Below the pieces are notes generated by a model. The model was not told the origin of the DNA. It did no database searches and worked only from the letters and a program-made list of their open reading frames with translations. The position numbers were made by a program, and so were the translations under genes. A DNA stretch of 46,002 bases. Origin: Planctomycetaceae bacterium (GTDB lineage Bacteria; Planctomycetota; Planctomycetia; Planctomycetales; Planctomycetaceae). Shown one piece after another: positions 14,631-23,607 of this stretch (position 1 is its first letter; each line of letters begins with the position of its first letter). Location: the NCBI GenBank assembly GCA_020426325.1, contig JAGQQG010000048.1, forward strand, positions 1 to 46,002, written 5' to 3'.

Positions 14631-15749
14631 TCAGTTGGCGAGCCCCAGCAGACCAGCCAAGCCTTTCTTGGAGGAAGCCGGACGAACCGAACTGTGTCGA
14701 GGATAAAACTTGGGGAAGTATGCACTGGGCGGTTCCGGTGCAGCTTCGGGCATCGGCTCTGCAGCCGGTGCAGCTTCTGGAGCAGCCGGTGCAACAGGAG
14801 CTTCGTCACTCTCGGGGAGGTCAGCCGGAGCAGATGGTGCGGCATGATCTGCGACAGGAGGAGCTGTCGGAGCGGCATGTCCAGTCGTGCATCCACTCGT
14901 GCAACCGGAGTCGCAGCAACCTGAGTCACAGCAGCCGGTCTCACAGCACGCCACTTCGCAGCATTCGGTGTAGCAAGGATCAACAACCTTGTAACCACAC
15001 TGCTTGAGGGCTCGCTTGGCGTACCACCGCACTCGCCAGTCGCAGTCTGCCAACGCACAGGTCAGAGCCGAAACAACTTCCTGGCTGCAGCAGCAGGAGT
15101 TCTTGCGGAGCTCGTCACCAATTTCATTAGCGGCTTGAGCACGAACACGCTCGTCGGTGTCGTTCAAGGCGTAAATCAGTGCACACATGAGTTCCGGGTA
15201 GCAGGCACAGTCGAAGGTCCAGCTCATCTGACGAACAGCACGGCGACGCTGACGAGCGTAGCAGGCAGTCTGAGACTGGTAGATCAACTCTGCCAGAATG
15301 CAGGAGTCATCACAGCAAACGGTATCGCAGCAGTCGTCACAGCAACTCGGATCGCAGCATTCGTCGCAACATGACGGATCACAGCAATCTTCACAGCAGT
15401 TGTTGTTGCAGCATCCGGTCCCGCAAGCGGTATCGCAGCAGGCGTTGTTGCCACAACCGTTGTCACAGCAGCCACTGTTGACGGGGCAGCAGGCAGCCGG
15501 ACACCCATTGCCGATGCCATTGCAGCAGGGGCGTTTGAGTGTGGAACGACGGCGCTGATAGCAATACGCATTGCAGTCTCGGCACGGCTTGACGATGACC
15601 GGCTGACAGCACTCCGGCTGGCAGGTCGGCACGCAGTCGCAACATTTTGCAGAGCCTTTGTTGAAATACTTGTTGAACAAGCCGGCCTCAGAGATCTGAG
15701 TGAAACCAGCGAGCACAACCAGCGCGGCGAGCACATGGGTCGTTTTCAT
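14631..15749 (-). CDS. Secreted cysteine-rich HEAT-repeat protein
   Basis: A 372-residue protein with a signal peptide (MKTTHVLAALVVLAGFTQIS, cleavage near EAG) and about 58 cysteines. The first half is a run of CC pairs such as CCDPSCCDECCDPSCCDDCC; the middle has two HEAT-like helical repeats (MCALIYALNDTDERVRAQAA and SALTCALADCDWRVRWYAKR); a second Cys cluster follows (ECCEVACCETGCCDSGCCDS). The tail is Ala/Pro-rich and ends in a basic segment. The start at 15749 has AAGGAG seven bases upstream; the frame extends upstream to 16049 without support. It may be a disulfide-linked cell-envelope protein or a metal-binding protein; function unknown. Confidence 0.85.
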   Translation of the reverse strand: MKTTHVLAALVVLAGFTQISEAGLFNKYFNKGSAKCCDCVPTCQPECCQPVIVKPCRDCNAYCYQRRRSTLKRPCCNGIGNGCPAACCPVNSGCCDNGCGNNACCDTACGTGCCNNNCCEDCCDPSCCDECCDPSCCDDCCDTVCCDDSCILAELIYQSQTACYARQRRRAVRQMSWTFDCACYPELMCALIYALNDTDERVRAQAANEIGDELRKNSCCCSQEVVSALTCALADCDWRVRWYAKRALKQCGYKVVDPCYTECCEVACCETGCCDSGCCDSGCTSGCTTGHAAPTAPPVADHAAPSAPADLPESDEAPVAPAAPEAAPAAEPMPEAAPEPPSAYFPKFYPRHSSVRPASSKKGLAGLLGLAN

Positions 15750-16436
15750 GGACAGTCTCCTTCCTGTGGATCCCATTGGGGTCGTCATGACCACCGGGTC
15801 AGTGCCAACGGCCGGATTGACAGGCTCGTGTTGAGTCCGTCGGACATTGTGCGACTTGGTGAGTCGACCTTCCAGGTGTCGTCTCACCGACTCGGTGGCC
15901 TTGCGGATGGTAACCCGCAAGACCCCTCTGTCGTTTCCATCGCTGTCGGGGGACTTCCTTTTACCCCATGAGAGCCTGATTGGCTCTTTTCGCCCCCGAC
16001 TCTGCGATGAGTCATTGAATGAGTTCGATATAGAATGGGGCAGGATCAACTATCGACCTGGCCTGAATCGCCGCTGAGTCATCTCACTGAGAGGCCACTC
16101 AGACCAGTTGTGTCGAATGTAACTCCCCGCAGAGGCGCTTCGTGCAGGTCATTCCAGATCTGCGGGGGATCAGACTGTCCGTCGATTCGTTCGCCGAATC
16201 GATTATGCGTGTTGGGCAAAGATCAACGAGGGAAAACGCGATCGCCTGCCCTGAGAAAGTCAAATCTCAAACCGAGGATTTCTATGACATTGTCCCCGCG
16301 AGGGTGGAGACAGCGCGGTCGATCACGACGTAACGACGATGACGGTTCTACATGACTCACGGCATCACACGATGGCTACGGTCGCAGGGGATGACGATCG
16401 GCACAATCTGCGCGACCTGACTGTTCGCAATCTGTT
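15750..16436. other. Long intergenic region upstream of the Cys-rich gene
   Basis: About 690 bases with no convincing gene. It must contain the promoter and leader of the minus-strand Cys-rich gene. A small TTGCGG/CCGCAA hairpin lies near 15901-15920 and a GAGCC/GGCTC pair near 15970-15985. I found no clear promoter or known riboswitch. Confidence 0.4.
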
Positions 16437-17309
16437 TTACTTGAGTAGTGAGAGTAGATATTCGCCATAACTGCTTGTCCGCATCTTCTCAGCAAGCTTC
16501 TGCAGAGCAGCGGCGTCGATGTACTTCATCCGCAGGGCGATTTCCTCGAGACAGGCGATCTTCAGCCCCTGTCGCTGCTCCAAAACGCTGACAAAGTTAG
16601 TTGCCTCCTGCAGCGAGAGGTGCGTGCCCGTATCCAGCCAGGCGGTCCCGCGGTCCATCACCTCAACCATGAGATCGCCCCGCTCGAGATAGACCCGATT
16701 GACGTCGGTGATCTCGAGTTCACCCCGAGGGGAAGGTTTGATCGACCCGGCGATGTCCACGACATCGGTATCGTAAAAGTACAAGCCGGTGACTGCAAAA
16801 TGGGACTTCGGCTGTTTGGGTTTCTCCTCAATGCTCAGTGCCTGGCCGGAGTCCGTCAGTTCGACGACACCGTATCGCTCGGGATCACGAACCCGATACG
16901 CATAAACCGTGGCGCCACTGGTGCGTTGACAAACATTCTGCAGGCTCGCGGGCAGCTTACTGCCGTAGAAGATGTTGTCCCCCAGGATCAGGCAGGAGGG
17001 AGAATTCCCCACAAAATCGGCTCCAATCAGGAAGGCCTGCGCCAGTCCCTCGGGACGCGGTTGTTCCGCGTATTCAATGGAGATGCCCCACTGTGCGCCG
17101 TCACCGAGCAACTCGCGATAAAGCGGCAGGTCGTGCGGTGTGCTGATGAGGAGAATCTCTCGAATCCCTGCCAGCATCAAGGTCGAGAGCGGGTAATAGA
17201 TCATCGGCTTGTCATAGACGGGCAACAGCTGCTTACTGACAACCTTGGTGACCGGGTAAAGCCGCGTACCGCTTCCGCCAGCCAGAATGATCCCCTTCCG
17301 ATCCGCCAT
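16437..17309 (-). CDS. rfbA: Glucose-1-phosphate thymidylyltransferase
   Basis: A 290-residue nucleotidyltransferase, full length for RmlA/RfbA. It makes dTDP-glucose from glucose-1-phosphate and dTTP, the first step of dTDP-L-rhamnose synthesis. Visible motifs: [20 protein letters not shown] (nucleotide binding), [48 protein letters not shown], and [17 protein letters not shown] near residue 225. A second ATG one codon in (17309) is preferred, because AAGGA then lies six bases upstream; 17312 is the alternative. No rfbB, rfbC or rfbD lies beside it, so the pathway is split across the genome. Confidence 0.95.
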   Translation of the reverse strand: MADRKGIILAGGSGTRLYPVTKVVSKQLLPVYDKPMIYYPLSTLMLAGIREILLISTPHDLPLYRELLGDGAQWGISIEYAEQPRPEGLAQAFLIGADFVGNSPSCLILGDNIFYGSKLPASLQNVCQRTSGATVYAYRVRDPERYGVVELTDSGQALSIEEKPKQPKSHFAVTGLYFYDTDVVDIAGSIKPSPRGELEITDVNRVYLERGDLMVEVMDRGTAWLDTGTHLSLQEATNFVSVLEQRQGLKIACLEEIALRMKYIDAAALQKLAEKMRTSSYGEYLLSLLK

Positions 17310-17400
17310 CATGGTTCCTTTCTCTCGTCGATGTTCCCCATAACGGGGTCTGAATGGTGTTGCCCGAACGTCCAGATGCTCGTGAGTTGGTCAAATCCCT

Positions 17401-17421
17401 GCAAGGCTTGGCGAGCCTTGC
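17401..17421. repeat. Short perfect hairpin
   Basis: GCAAGGCT, loop TGGCG, AGCCTTGC: a perfect 8-bp stem upstream of rfbA. No T-run follows. It resembles palindromic dispersed repeats rather than a terminator. Confidence 0.4.
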
Positions 17422-17707
17422 CATTCGCTCTGATCACAAATCATGGTTCACAGATTTCATGAAGCGAGATTTTTCGGACAAACCACCTCTCCGATTGATG
17501 ATTCGTCATCATTTCGATGTCAGGCGTCGCAGGTCTGATGACGTCTGCCTCGGGATCCCTCTCACCACCAAATTTGACGCAGGATACTGTCAGCGAACAA
17601 CTTGCAATTTCTGCCGAAGAACTTGCAGTCATCGGCATCACACATGCAATCATCTGAACCATCAAAAGCAATCACACAGTTGTGTGTTCCAAATAGAGAG
17701 ACGACTC

Positions 17708-17733
17708 CCGCTTCGGGAACACTCCCGAAGCGG
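17708..17733. terminator. Perfect 10-bp hairpin
   Basis: CCGCTTCGGG, loop AACACT, CCCGAAGCGG, followed on the plus strand by ATCGTTT. No gene that it would terminate has been identified. Confidence 0.4.
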
Positions 17734-18003
17734 ATCGTTTCAACCTCAAAGGCAGACATGTCCTCCCAGGGTCGTGGGAGAATCGGTTACGTCGCAACTT
17801 CAAATCTGATTGTTTGAAGACCGGCGTTCAGAAATCACAGAATCAGGTTTCTCGATCATCGAGGAATCCATCTCAGTCCGTCATCGAAAGGGTGTCTCGA
17901 TTGAGATGCAGAATCGATCGAGGTGCAAGGTTAAGTCCAAACACTTCATCGGGCGGCATAGCGTCGATTCTCGGTGTGTAGCCGAATTCGTCGCGTGACG
18001 TCA

Positions 18004-18042
18004 GAAGCCTCCTGTTTCGGGGGGAGCGGGGGGCTTCCTTTT
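18004..18042 (+). terminator. Hairpin with T-run upstream of the ABC membrane-domain gene
   Basis: GAAGCCTCC pairs (with one wobble) with GGGGGCTTC, ending at 18037 and followed by CTTTT. It looks like an intrinsic terminator on the plus strand for an unseen transcript, 124 bases ahead of the gene at 18166. Confidence 0.45.
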
Positions 18043-18165
18043 CACATACCAGGCAGTTTCGGGTGCCGCGCGGGAAGAAGCGACTGACAGCCCATGGTCG
18101 GTTCAACCCGCCGCGGCACCTCATGACCACTTTTGCCGACCGGCGGATGACACTTCTGCGAGGCC

Positions 18166-19089
18166 ATGATGGCAGCAACCTCTCTCAGCTCACGAGTCAC
18201 ATCGCGACTCCCCTTCCAGACTCTCGCACCTGAGGAAGCATCCCCTTACTTCGAGAGTTCGACCCCCGTGGCTCCCACTGCGGAAGTGTCGGCGGCAACG
18301 ACCAGCCTCAATCGACCTCGCCTGCGAGGTGTCTCCGTGTTGCTGGTCGCTGAGAACATCGCTCGACTGATGCAGCCACTGGCCATGGGACTGGCGATCA
18401 ACAGTCTGATGATTCGTTCCTTTTCCGGCCTGATCGTATTGCTTGGTCAACAATTGGCTTACCTGCTGATCAGCAGCATTCGTCAGAGGATGGTCTCCCA
18501 AGAGTTGGAGGGGATCATGAACATTGAAGTCCATCAGATGACCCCGGACATGGATGAGACTTGTTTGAGAGATCGAACCACCCGGATCCACAATCAACTG
18601 CATCTCATTGAACAGGCACTCCCGGAATCAATTCACATTGCTGTCAGCCTCTGCGGTGCGCTCCTGATGTTGGCCTTGTACGACTGGTTGCTGGCTCCGG
18701 TGTGTCTTGTCCTTGTTCTCCCGGTCATACTGCTGAGCATGGCCGGTGGTCGGCAATCGCAGTTGCTCGGTCGACAGATCATGCAGGCTGAAGAGCGTGA
18801 ATCCGAACTTCTGTCCGGAGGAGATCTCAGGGCAATCCGTCAGCATTTTCAGCGATACGCTCAGACACGCAGGCAACTCGCAAATCTCGACGCCTCCAGT
18901 TTCTGTCTGATGCAGTTGTTCGTGCTCGGCCTGTTGGCAACGACGCTTGTCCACTATTGCCTGCAGTCATCCGTCCAGGCAGGCGACATCGTGGCCGTTG
19001 TGATGTACGTCCTCTGGTTCCTCACGGCTTTGAATAGTCTGCCGGTCCTCGTTCGACTGTTGAACAGGTTGAGGACCATCACACCTTAG
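18166..19089 (+). CDS. ABC-exporter-type membrane domain without ATPase
   Basis: A 307-residue protein with a Ser/Thr-rich N-terminus of about 50 residues and then about six membrane helices (VSVLLVAENIARLMQPLAMG; GLIVLLGQQLAYLLISSIRQ; IHIAVSLCGALLMLALYDWL; LAPVCLVLVLPVILLSMAGG; LMQLFVLGLLATTLVHYCLQ; IVAVVMYVLWFLTALNSLPV). This is the pattern of the six-TM domain of ABC exporters, as in stand-alone ABC_membrane-type proteins. The protein stops after the last helix, and no ATPase gene lies next to it. GAGG precedes the double ATG at 18166/18169. The substrate is unknown. Confidence 0.75.
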   Translation: MMAATSLSSRVTSRLPFQTLAPEEASPYFESSTPVAPTAEVSAATTSLNRPRLRGVSVLLVAENIARLMQPLAMGLAINSLMIRSFSGLIVLLGQQLAYLLISSIRQRMVSQELEGIMNIEVHQMTPDMDETCLRDRTTRIHNQLHLIEQALPESIHIAVSLCGALLMLALYDWLLAPVCLVLVLPVILLSMAGGRQSQLLGRQIMQAEERESELLSGGDLRAIRQHFQRYAQTRRQLANLDASSFCLMQLFVLGLLATTLVHYCLQSSVQAGDIVAVVMYVLWFLTALNSLPVLVRLLNRLRTITP

Positions 19090-19291
19090 AATCTGCTGTC
19101 GATGCCCCTGACTCTCCTCCATCCGTCAGTGATGAGGCCATTCGACACCATCCGCCGAACCTAACCCTCTCATTGAGTTTCGGCAGCGACGAACCCATAG
19201 TGCGCTTGCGATCGCTCTTACGACTGTCAACACTGTGATGTTGACCATCAATGCGACTGAATCGACGAATCGCAGTTGCTGAACAGAACGT

Positions 19292-20365
19292 ATGAGGACC
19301 GGTGGAATGATCTTGAGAGGCTTGTTGATCGTAGTAGTGATTTTCGGTCTCTCTGTTGGCACTGCATCTGCCCAACCGAGGCCGAGCAACCCGGAAGCGG
19401 GGCCCGTGTACCTCGATCCCTCAAACGTCGATGAAGATTTCGCCTATCAGGGTGAGTACGTCGGCTGGCAACAGTCCTCGCGAGGGTATCGCGGGGTGAG
19501 GAGGTCGGGGCTGCAGGTCATCGCACTCGGCGACGGGCAATTCTCAGCGACCGGGTATCGCGGAGGACTTCCGGGCGATGGCTGGTTTGGCGGCGATCGT
19601 CAGTTGTTTGAAGGAGCCCGAACAGGAGACACCGTCGAGTTGACAGGGGAGGGCTATCAACTGCACGTCGACGGTGAGATGGCAAAGCTGACCCGCGAAG
19701 ACGGGAGCACTGCGGGTGAGTTCCACAAAGTTGTGCGGGTCAGTCCCACCATGGGGGCACTCCCACCGCCGTATGCGACTGTCCTGTTTCAGGGAGACGA
19801 TCTCGGGGAATTTGAGAATGCTGCCATCACCCCTGAAGGGTTTCTGCAGGCAGGAACTCAAACGATTCGTCCTTTGGACAGTTTTCGGATGCACGCAGAA
19901 TTCCTTCTGCCCTATAAACCTAAAGGGCGTGGGCAAGATCGGGGTAACAGCGGCTTCTATCTGCAAGGCCGGTACGAAGTCCAGGTGCTGGATACGTTCG
20001 GACTGGAGGGAGTCGAGAACCACTGCGGGGCGCTGTACAAGACCCGCCGCCCGGACATCAACATGTGCTTCCCTCCGCTCTCCTGGCAAACTTATGACAT
20101 CGATTTCACACCGGCCCGCTTTGATTCATTGGGACAGAAGGTGAGTGACATGCGCATCAGCGTCTGGCAAAACGGAGTCCCCATCCATGCGAATGTCGCC
20201 ATTTCCAACAAGACAGGTGCCGGAAGTCCCGAAGGTCCCGATCCTCTTCCCATGAAGCTACAGGACCACTCAAATCCCGTGATGTACCGCAACATCTGGC
20301 TCATCGACCGATCAGCGTCCCCCTTGGGCTCGTCTAACCAAGTGACCGCTGTCACCAGACCGTGA
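19292..20365 (+). CDS. Secreted DUF1080 (3-keto-disaccharide hydrolase) protein
   Basis: A 357-residue protein with a signal peptide (about 1-27, ending TASAQ). The C-terminal DUF1080 domain, a concanavalin-like fold, is visible from about residue 165: VLFQGDDLGEFENA, FRMHAEFLLPYKPKG, GNSGFYLQGRYEVQVLDTFG, and IDFTPARFDSLGQKV. This domain is common and multi-copy in planctomycetes, and some members cleave 3-keto-glycosides. The N-terminal part (residues 40-150) is a small beta-rich region around a GWFGGDRQLFEG core. It likely works outside the cytoplasm on sugars, alongside the sulfatases in role but not in position. An ATG at 19307 is an alternative start. Confidence 0.9.
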   Translation: MRTGGMILRGLLIVVVIFGLSVGTASAQPRPSNPEAGPVYLDPSNVDEDFAYQGEYVGWQQSSRGYRGVRRSGLQVIALGDGQFSATGYRGGLPGDGWFGGDRQLFEGARTGDTVELTGEGYQLHVDGEMAKLTREDGSTAGEFHKVVRVSPTMGALPPPYATVLFQGDDLGEFENAAITPEGFLQAGTQTIRPLDSFRMHAEFLLPYKPKGRGQDRGNSGFYLQGRYEVQVLDTFGLEGVENHCGALYKTRRPDINMCFPPLSWQTYDIDFTPARFDSLGQKVSDMRISVWQNGVPIHANVAISNKTGAGSPEGPDPLPMKLQDHSNPVMYRNIWLIDRSASPLGSSNQVTAVTRP

Positions 20366-20389
20366 GCTGACTCTGGGTAGTTCGACAGT

Positions 20390-20605
20390 TTAATCTGATT
20401 TCGACTTTTTGGGCCTCGTGTTGAATTTCCGTTCCGGTAGTCGGCCGACGATGTCCTCCACCTTCCACAACCGGTCGGTTACTCCAGGGCGCATGGCGGG
20501 AGTCGACTTGATGGTCTGATGGATGCGGGAGATATTTTAGTACATGAACTGCAGCGCAATGGCGTGGCAGTAATTCTCGATCTTCTTGCGTGATTCTTCT
20601 GCCAT
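20390..20605 (-). pseudogene. C-terminal remnant of an IS transposase with in-frame stop
   Basis: Reading the minus strand gives MAEESRKKIENYCHAIALQF, MY, a TAA stop (20537-20539), then NISRIHQTIKSTPAMRPGVT, DRLWKVEDIVGRLPERK and a normal stop at 20390. This matches the C-terminal tail of IS1-type DDE transposases, whose conserved form is close to YYNFxRIHxTLxxTPAMxAGVTD. The stop falls where a Tyr is expected. No upstream transposase portion and no terminal repeats were found, so this is a decayed 72-codon fragment. It shows past insertion between the DUF1080 gene and the next small gene. Confidence 0.7.
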
Positions 20606-20652
20606 GATTTAAAGACGCGACTGTGGCGTTTCAGCAGTCAATGAGGGATTGG

Positions 20653-20832
20653 ATGTTCAAACGACAACGCCGGCATGTACCGCCTCAAATGTGGCGTATG
20701 ACATTCTACTTCATATCCGGCGTGTTAGTGTGCTTTCCGCTTGCACTACTGTTTGGACCGGGCTTCGTTTTGATGGGTGGGAGTGCCGGGGTGATGATAG
20801 GCCTACTGTGGGATGCCTACCGCATGAAGTGA
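20653..20832 (+). CDS. Small two-helix membrane protein
   Basis: A 59-residue protein with a basic N-terminus (MFKRQRRHVPPQMWRM) followed by two membrane helices (FYFISGVLVCFPLALLF and GFVLMGGSAGVMIGLLWDAY). The ATG at 20653 has GAGGG five bases upstream; earlier starts at 20623 and 20641 lack one. It lies just downstream of the transposase remnant. I do not recognise the family. The clear ribosome site and membrane pattern make it a likely gene despite its size. Confidence 0.55.
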   Translation: MFKRQRRHVPPQMWRMTFYFISGVLVCFPLALLFGPGFVLMGGSAGVMIGLLWDAYRMK

Positions 20833-21062
20833 CGGTGACACTTCTGTCAATCGTCCGCCAGACTGACGGCTGTCGAACAAAGGAAAAACTGCCCCAATAC
20901 CACCTCTCAGAATTCGATCCGAAACTGAAATCAAGGTCACCTCGCTTCAAACATTGCCGCTGAGCCGTCGATCGGTAAAATTCCAGGAACAAGGCCGGTC
21001 GAATTCTGTCTTGATCGGCTATGATGGGAATGACTCTGCCTGGAGACTATCATTCTCGAAAT

Positions 21063-21686
21063 ATGGACTATGATTTTTTCGCCATCCTGTTGCTGCTGGT
21101 CGGGTTCGTCCTGATCGTCGCTGAGGTCTTCCTGCCCTCCGGGGGGATGATCCTCATCATGTGCACGATCTCGTTCGTCGCATCCCTGTGGTGTGCGGTG
21201 CAGGCGTGGTATGGGACACATCCCGTCGCATTCGGGAGCTATGTGACGAGTCTGATCGTGCTGATTCCGACCATTGTCATCGGTGCGTTTCAGGTTTTCC
21301 CGAAGACTCCATTCGGTCGTCAGATCATCGCTGCTCCGACGCCGGAGGAAGTCACTCCTCATGCCGAGGAGCGACAGCATCTGGCCACAAAGATTGGTCG
21401 AATCGGTGAGGCCGTCACACCCATGATGCCCGGCGGATTGGTCAGCGTCGATTCAGAACGTTTGCACGCATTCACGGAAGGGGTCATGATCGAGAAGGGA
21501 ACCCCCGTCGAGATCGTGGAGGTTCGTGGCACACGTGTCGTCGTCCGGGAAGCCAGTGCAGAGGCGTTACGTCGGCAGGAGTCGGGTGCCGCCCATGAAG
21601 AACAGTTTCTGGCCGACGATGAACCATCTGACCAGAGTGACGATCTCACGGAACCGCCGCTTGACTTCGTCGTGCCACAAGGCTAA
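21063..21686 (+). CDS. NfeD-like membrane protein
   Basis: A 207-residue protein with three or four N-terminal membrane helices (FFAILLLLVGFVLIVAEVFL, GMILIMCTISFVASLWCAV, TSLIVLIPTIVIGAFQVF) and a C-terminal soluble OB-fold NfeD domain (IGRIGEAVTPMMPGGLVSVD through VEIVEVRGTRVVVREAS). NfeD proteins partner with flotillin/stomatin-like proteins, and floA follows 81 bases downstream, which supports the assignment. The start is uncertain: ATGs at 21021, 21030 and 21063 are in frame and none has a clear ribosome site. The third was chosen because MDYDFFAILL begins the first helix naturally. Confidence 0.88.
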   Translation: MDYDFFAILLLLVGFVLIVAEVFLPSGGMILIMCTISFVASLWCAVQAWYGTHPVAFGSYVTSLIVLIPTIVIGAFQVFPKTPFGRQIIAAPTPEEVTPHAEERQHLATKIGRIGEAVTPMMPGGLVSVDSERLHAFTEGVMIEKGTPVEIVEVRGTRVVVREASAEALRRQESGAAHEEQFLADDEPSDQSDDLTEPPLDFVVPQG

Positions 21687-21767
21687 ACCGCAGTCAGTTC
21701 ACGTCTTGGCCTCTGGCCGAATTCCATCATTCATCGGTTGTCACAACTCAACGCGACAGGGCATACC

Positions 21768-22823
21768 ATGACGACCAATTTGCTGCTTCTGGCACAACTG
21801 GGCGGCCCCCTCATGATGATTCTCATCGCAGGTGGTTGCCTCTTTCTGTTGATCTTCGTGGCCGTATTTTTGCGGTACGCAGGGCTGTGGATTCAGTGCA
21901 AGATGACTAAGGCGGGGATTTCTTTCCCTCGTCTGGTCATCATGACGATTCGCAAGGTCAACCCGTCAATCATCGTCCGCAGCAAGATTATGGCCGTTCA
22001 GGCGGGTTTGACCGACATCAGCACGCAGGCCATGGAGGCCCATTATCTCGCAGGCGGCGATATTACCAAGGTGATCCGTGCACTCGTTGCGGCTCACCGG
22101 GCGGATCTCGACCTCGACTGGCAGACGGCACAGGCAATTGATCTTGCTGGTCGTGATGTGCTGGATGCCGTGCGGACGAGCGTTTACCCCAAGGTGATTG
22201 ATTGCCCCGATCCTAAAAAGACAGCTGGAACCCTCGATGCGGTCGCAGGAGACGGAATTCAGCTCAAAGCCAGGGCGAGAGTCACCGTGCGCACCAACAT
22301 CCGCCAGCTTATCGGAGGAGCGACCGAAGAGACCGTCATCGCCCGAGTCGGTCAGGGGATTGTCCAGGCGATCGGTTCCACTCCCTCCTATGCGACCGTG
22401 CTGGAAAATCCGGACATGATTTCCCAAACGGTGCTCAATCAGGGACTCGAAGCCCAAACTGCATTTGAGATCGTCTCGATCGACATTGCCGACATCGACG
22501 TTGGAGACAACATCGGTGCCCGTCTCCAAGCCGATCAGGCCGAAGCCGACATGCGCGTGGCTCAGGCACGTGCCGAACAGAAGCGAGCGGAGGCCATTGC
22601 CCGGGAACAGGAAATGGTGGCCCAGACTCAGGCCAATCGGGCCGAAGTCGTGCTGGCCGAAGCCGAAGTTCCAGAAGCAATTGCATCCGCATTCCGAGAG
22701 AACCGGCTGGGGTTGCTCGACTACTATGAACTCAAGAATGTTCAGGCTGACACCAAGATGCGATCTGCCATCGCCGGGGAACGAGACGAAGTGGCCCCCA
22801 GTTCTGACATGACCAGTCGATAA
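21768..22823 (+). CDS. floA: Flotillin-like protein FloA
   Basis: A 351-residue protein of the FloA/YqfA family. It has an N-terminal membrane hairpin region ([20 protein letters not shown]), an SPFH core ([37 protein letters not shown]), and a long Ala/Glu-rich coiled coil ([20 protein letters not shown] onward). FloA organises lipid-domain-like membrane patches and is normally coded with nfeD, as here. The ATG at 21768 was preferred over the TTG at 21738. Length and layout are typical. Confidence 0.95.
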   Translation: MTTNLLLLAQLGGPLMMILIAGGCLFLLIFVAVFLRYAGLWIQCKMTKAGISFPRLVIMTIRKVNPSIIVRSKIMAVQAGLTDISTQAMEAHYLAGGDITKVIRALVAAHRADLDLDWQTAQAIDLAGRDVLDAVRTSVYPKVIDCPDPKKTAGTLDAVAGDGIQLKARARVTVRTNIRQLIGGATEETVIARVGQGIVQAIGSTPSYATVLENPDMISQTVLNQGLEAQTAFEIVSIDIADIDVGDNIGARLQADQAEADMRVAQARAEQKRAEAIAREQEMVAQTQANRAEVVLAEAEVPEAIASAFRENRLGLLDYYELKNVQADTKMRSAIAGERDEVAPSSDMTSR

Positions 22824-22870
22824 TCGTAAAACGCAACGACTTCACGCTCCGGTCAGGAGTGATCTCAGTC

Positions 22871-23572
22871 ATGAATCCCATCCTTGCACTTGATATCGGC
22901 TCGATCTTTGCGGTTGGCTTTCTGCTGATCTCATTCATCGGCTGGATCATGAATCTGATCAACGCTCAGAATCCGCCACCCCAGCCCAAGCAGCCGGCCC
23001 GTCGTCCGGTTCCGCGCGATCGCAAGGTGCAGAACGAAATCGAAGCCTTCCTGCAGGAAGCCATGGGGCGTCGCGCTCCCGATCAGCAGCAGAGGCCTCA
23101 AGTCGATGAGATCGAAATCATCGAACCAGCTCCTCAACGTCGGAGACCTCCTCAGCCACAACCGTCCCGAAAAAAGGCCCGGAAACCTGCGACACCAAGC
23201 TCCTCTCTCCCGCAGCCGAGTTCACAGCCCGGTGAGTCACTGTCGTCACGGCACCTCAGCTCCTCGCCCAAGCTTGGTCAGGGAGTCCGTTCTCATGCCG
23301 ATGAACACATGAGGTCACGACTTGCAGATCAGATCCAGCAGGACCTCCCGCATCTCGTGAGCCAGGGTGTGTCTCAACACCTGGGTGAGTTTCGCGCGGA
23401 TGATGTCGACACGCGTCGTGAAGTGGCCCCGTTCGTTTCGTCACGAGCAGCCGTTAAGGATGTGACAGGATTGATCGCCTCGATCCGCAAACCTTCCGAG
23501 ATGCGGAAGGCAATTATCCTGCAGGAGATTCTCTCCAAACCTCGAGTCCTGCAAAACCGAGGGGACGATTGA
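22871..23572 (+). CDS. Membrane-anchored hypothetical protein downstream of floA
   Basis: A 233-residue protein with one N-terminal membrane helix (IGSIFAVGFLLISFIGWIMN), then a long Pro/Gln/Arg-rich disordered stretch (about 35-130), and a helical C-terminus ending in VTGLIASIRKPSEMRKAIIL followed by QEILSKPRVLQNRGDD. The C-terminal motif (residues 208-227) looks conserved-like and could bind a partner. AGGAG at 22855-22859 precedes the ATG at 22871 by 11 bases. It follows floA by 47 bases, so it may belong to the nfeD-floA operon as an accessory protein. I do not recognise a named family. Confidence 0.75.
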   Translation: MNPILALDIGSIFAVGFLLISFIGWIMNLINAQNPPPQPKQPARRPVPRDRKVQNEIEAFLQEAMGRRAPDQQQRPQVDEIEIIEPAPQRRRPPQPQPSRKKARKPATPSSSLPQPSSQPGESLSSRHLSSSPKLGQGVRSHADEHMRSRLADQIQQDLPHLVSQGVSQHLGEFRADDVDTRREVAPFVSSRAAVKDVTGLIASIRKPSEMRKAIILQEILSKPRVLQNRGDD

Positions 23573-23607
23573 GCCGGTCAGGTTCAATTGGCTGAACGCT
23601 CCCGCTG

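Larger units (their letters stand above)
17313..18165. other. Long non-coding region with three hairpins
   Basis: About 850 bases without a supported gene; open frames on both strands lack ribosome sites and domain features. It holds three stable inverted repeats, at 17401-17421, 17708-17733 and 18004-18037. It could hide a small RNA or decayed genes. Confidence 0.45.

Noticed and set aside
15298-15500. Cys-codon-pair periodicity as a CRISPR or satellite
   Set aside because: Units are short, irregular in length and spacing, and stay in frame with a protein; it is a coding repeat.
15298-15558. Plus-strand Gln/Ser-rich frame
   Set aside because: It is the antisense of the TGC-rich part of the Cys-rich gene (Cys codons read as Gln/Ser).
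15735-16355. Several frames upstream of the Cys-rich gene
   Set aside because: No ribosome sites or domain signals; the minus extension of the Cys-rich gene lacks the signal-peptide context.
17354-17809. Frames in the long non-coding stretch, both strands
   Set aside because: Overlap one another, no ribosome sites, hairpins interrupt them, composition unlike the coding neighbours.
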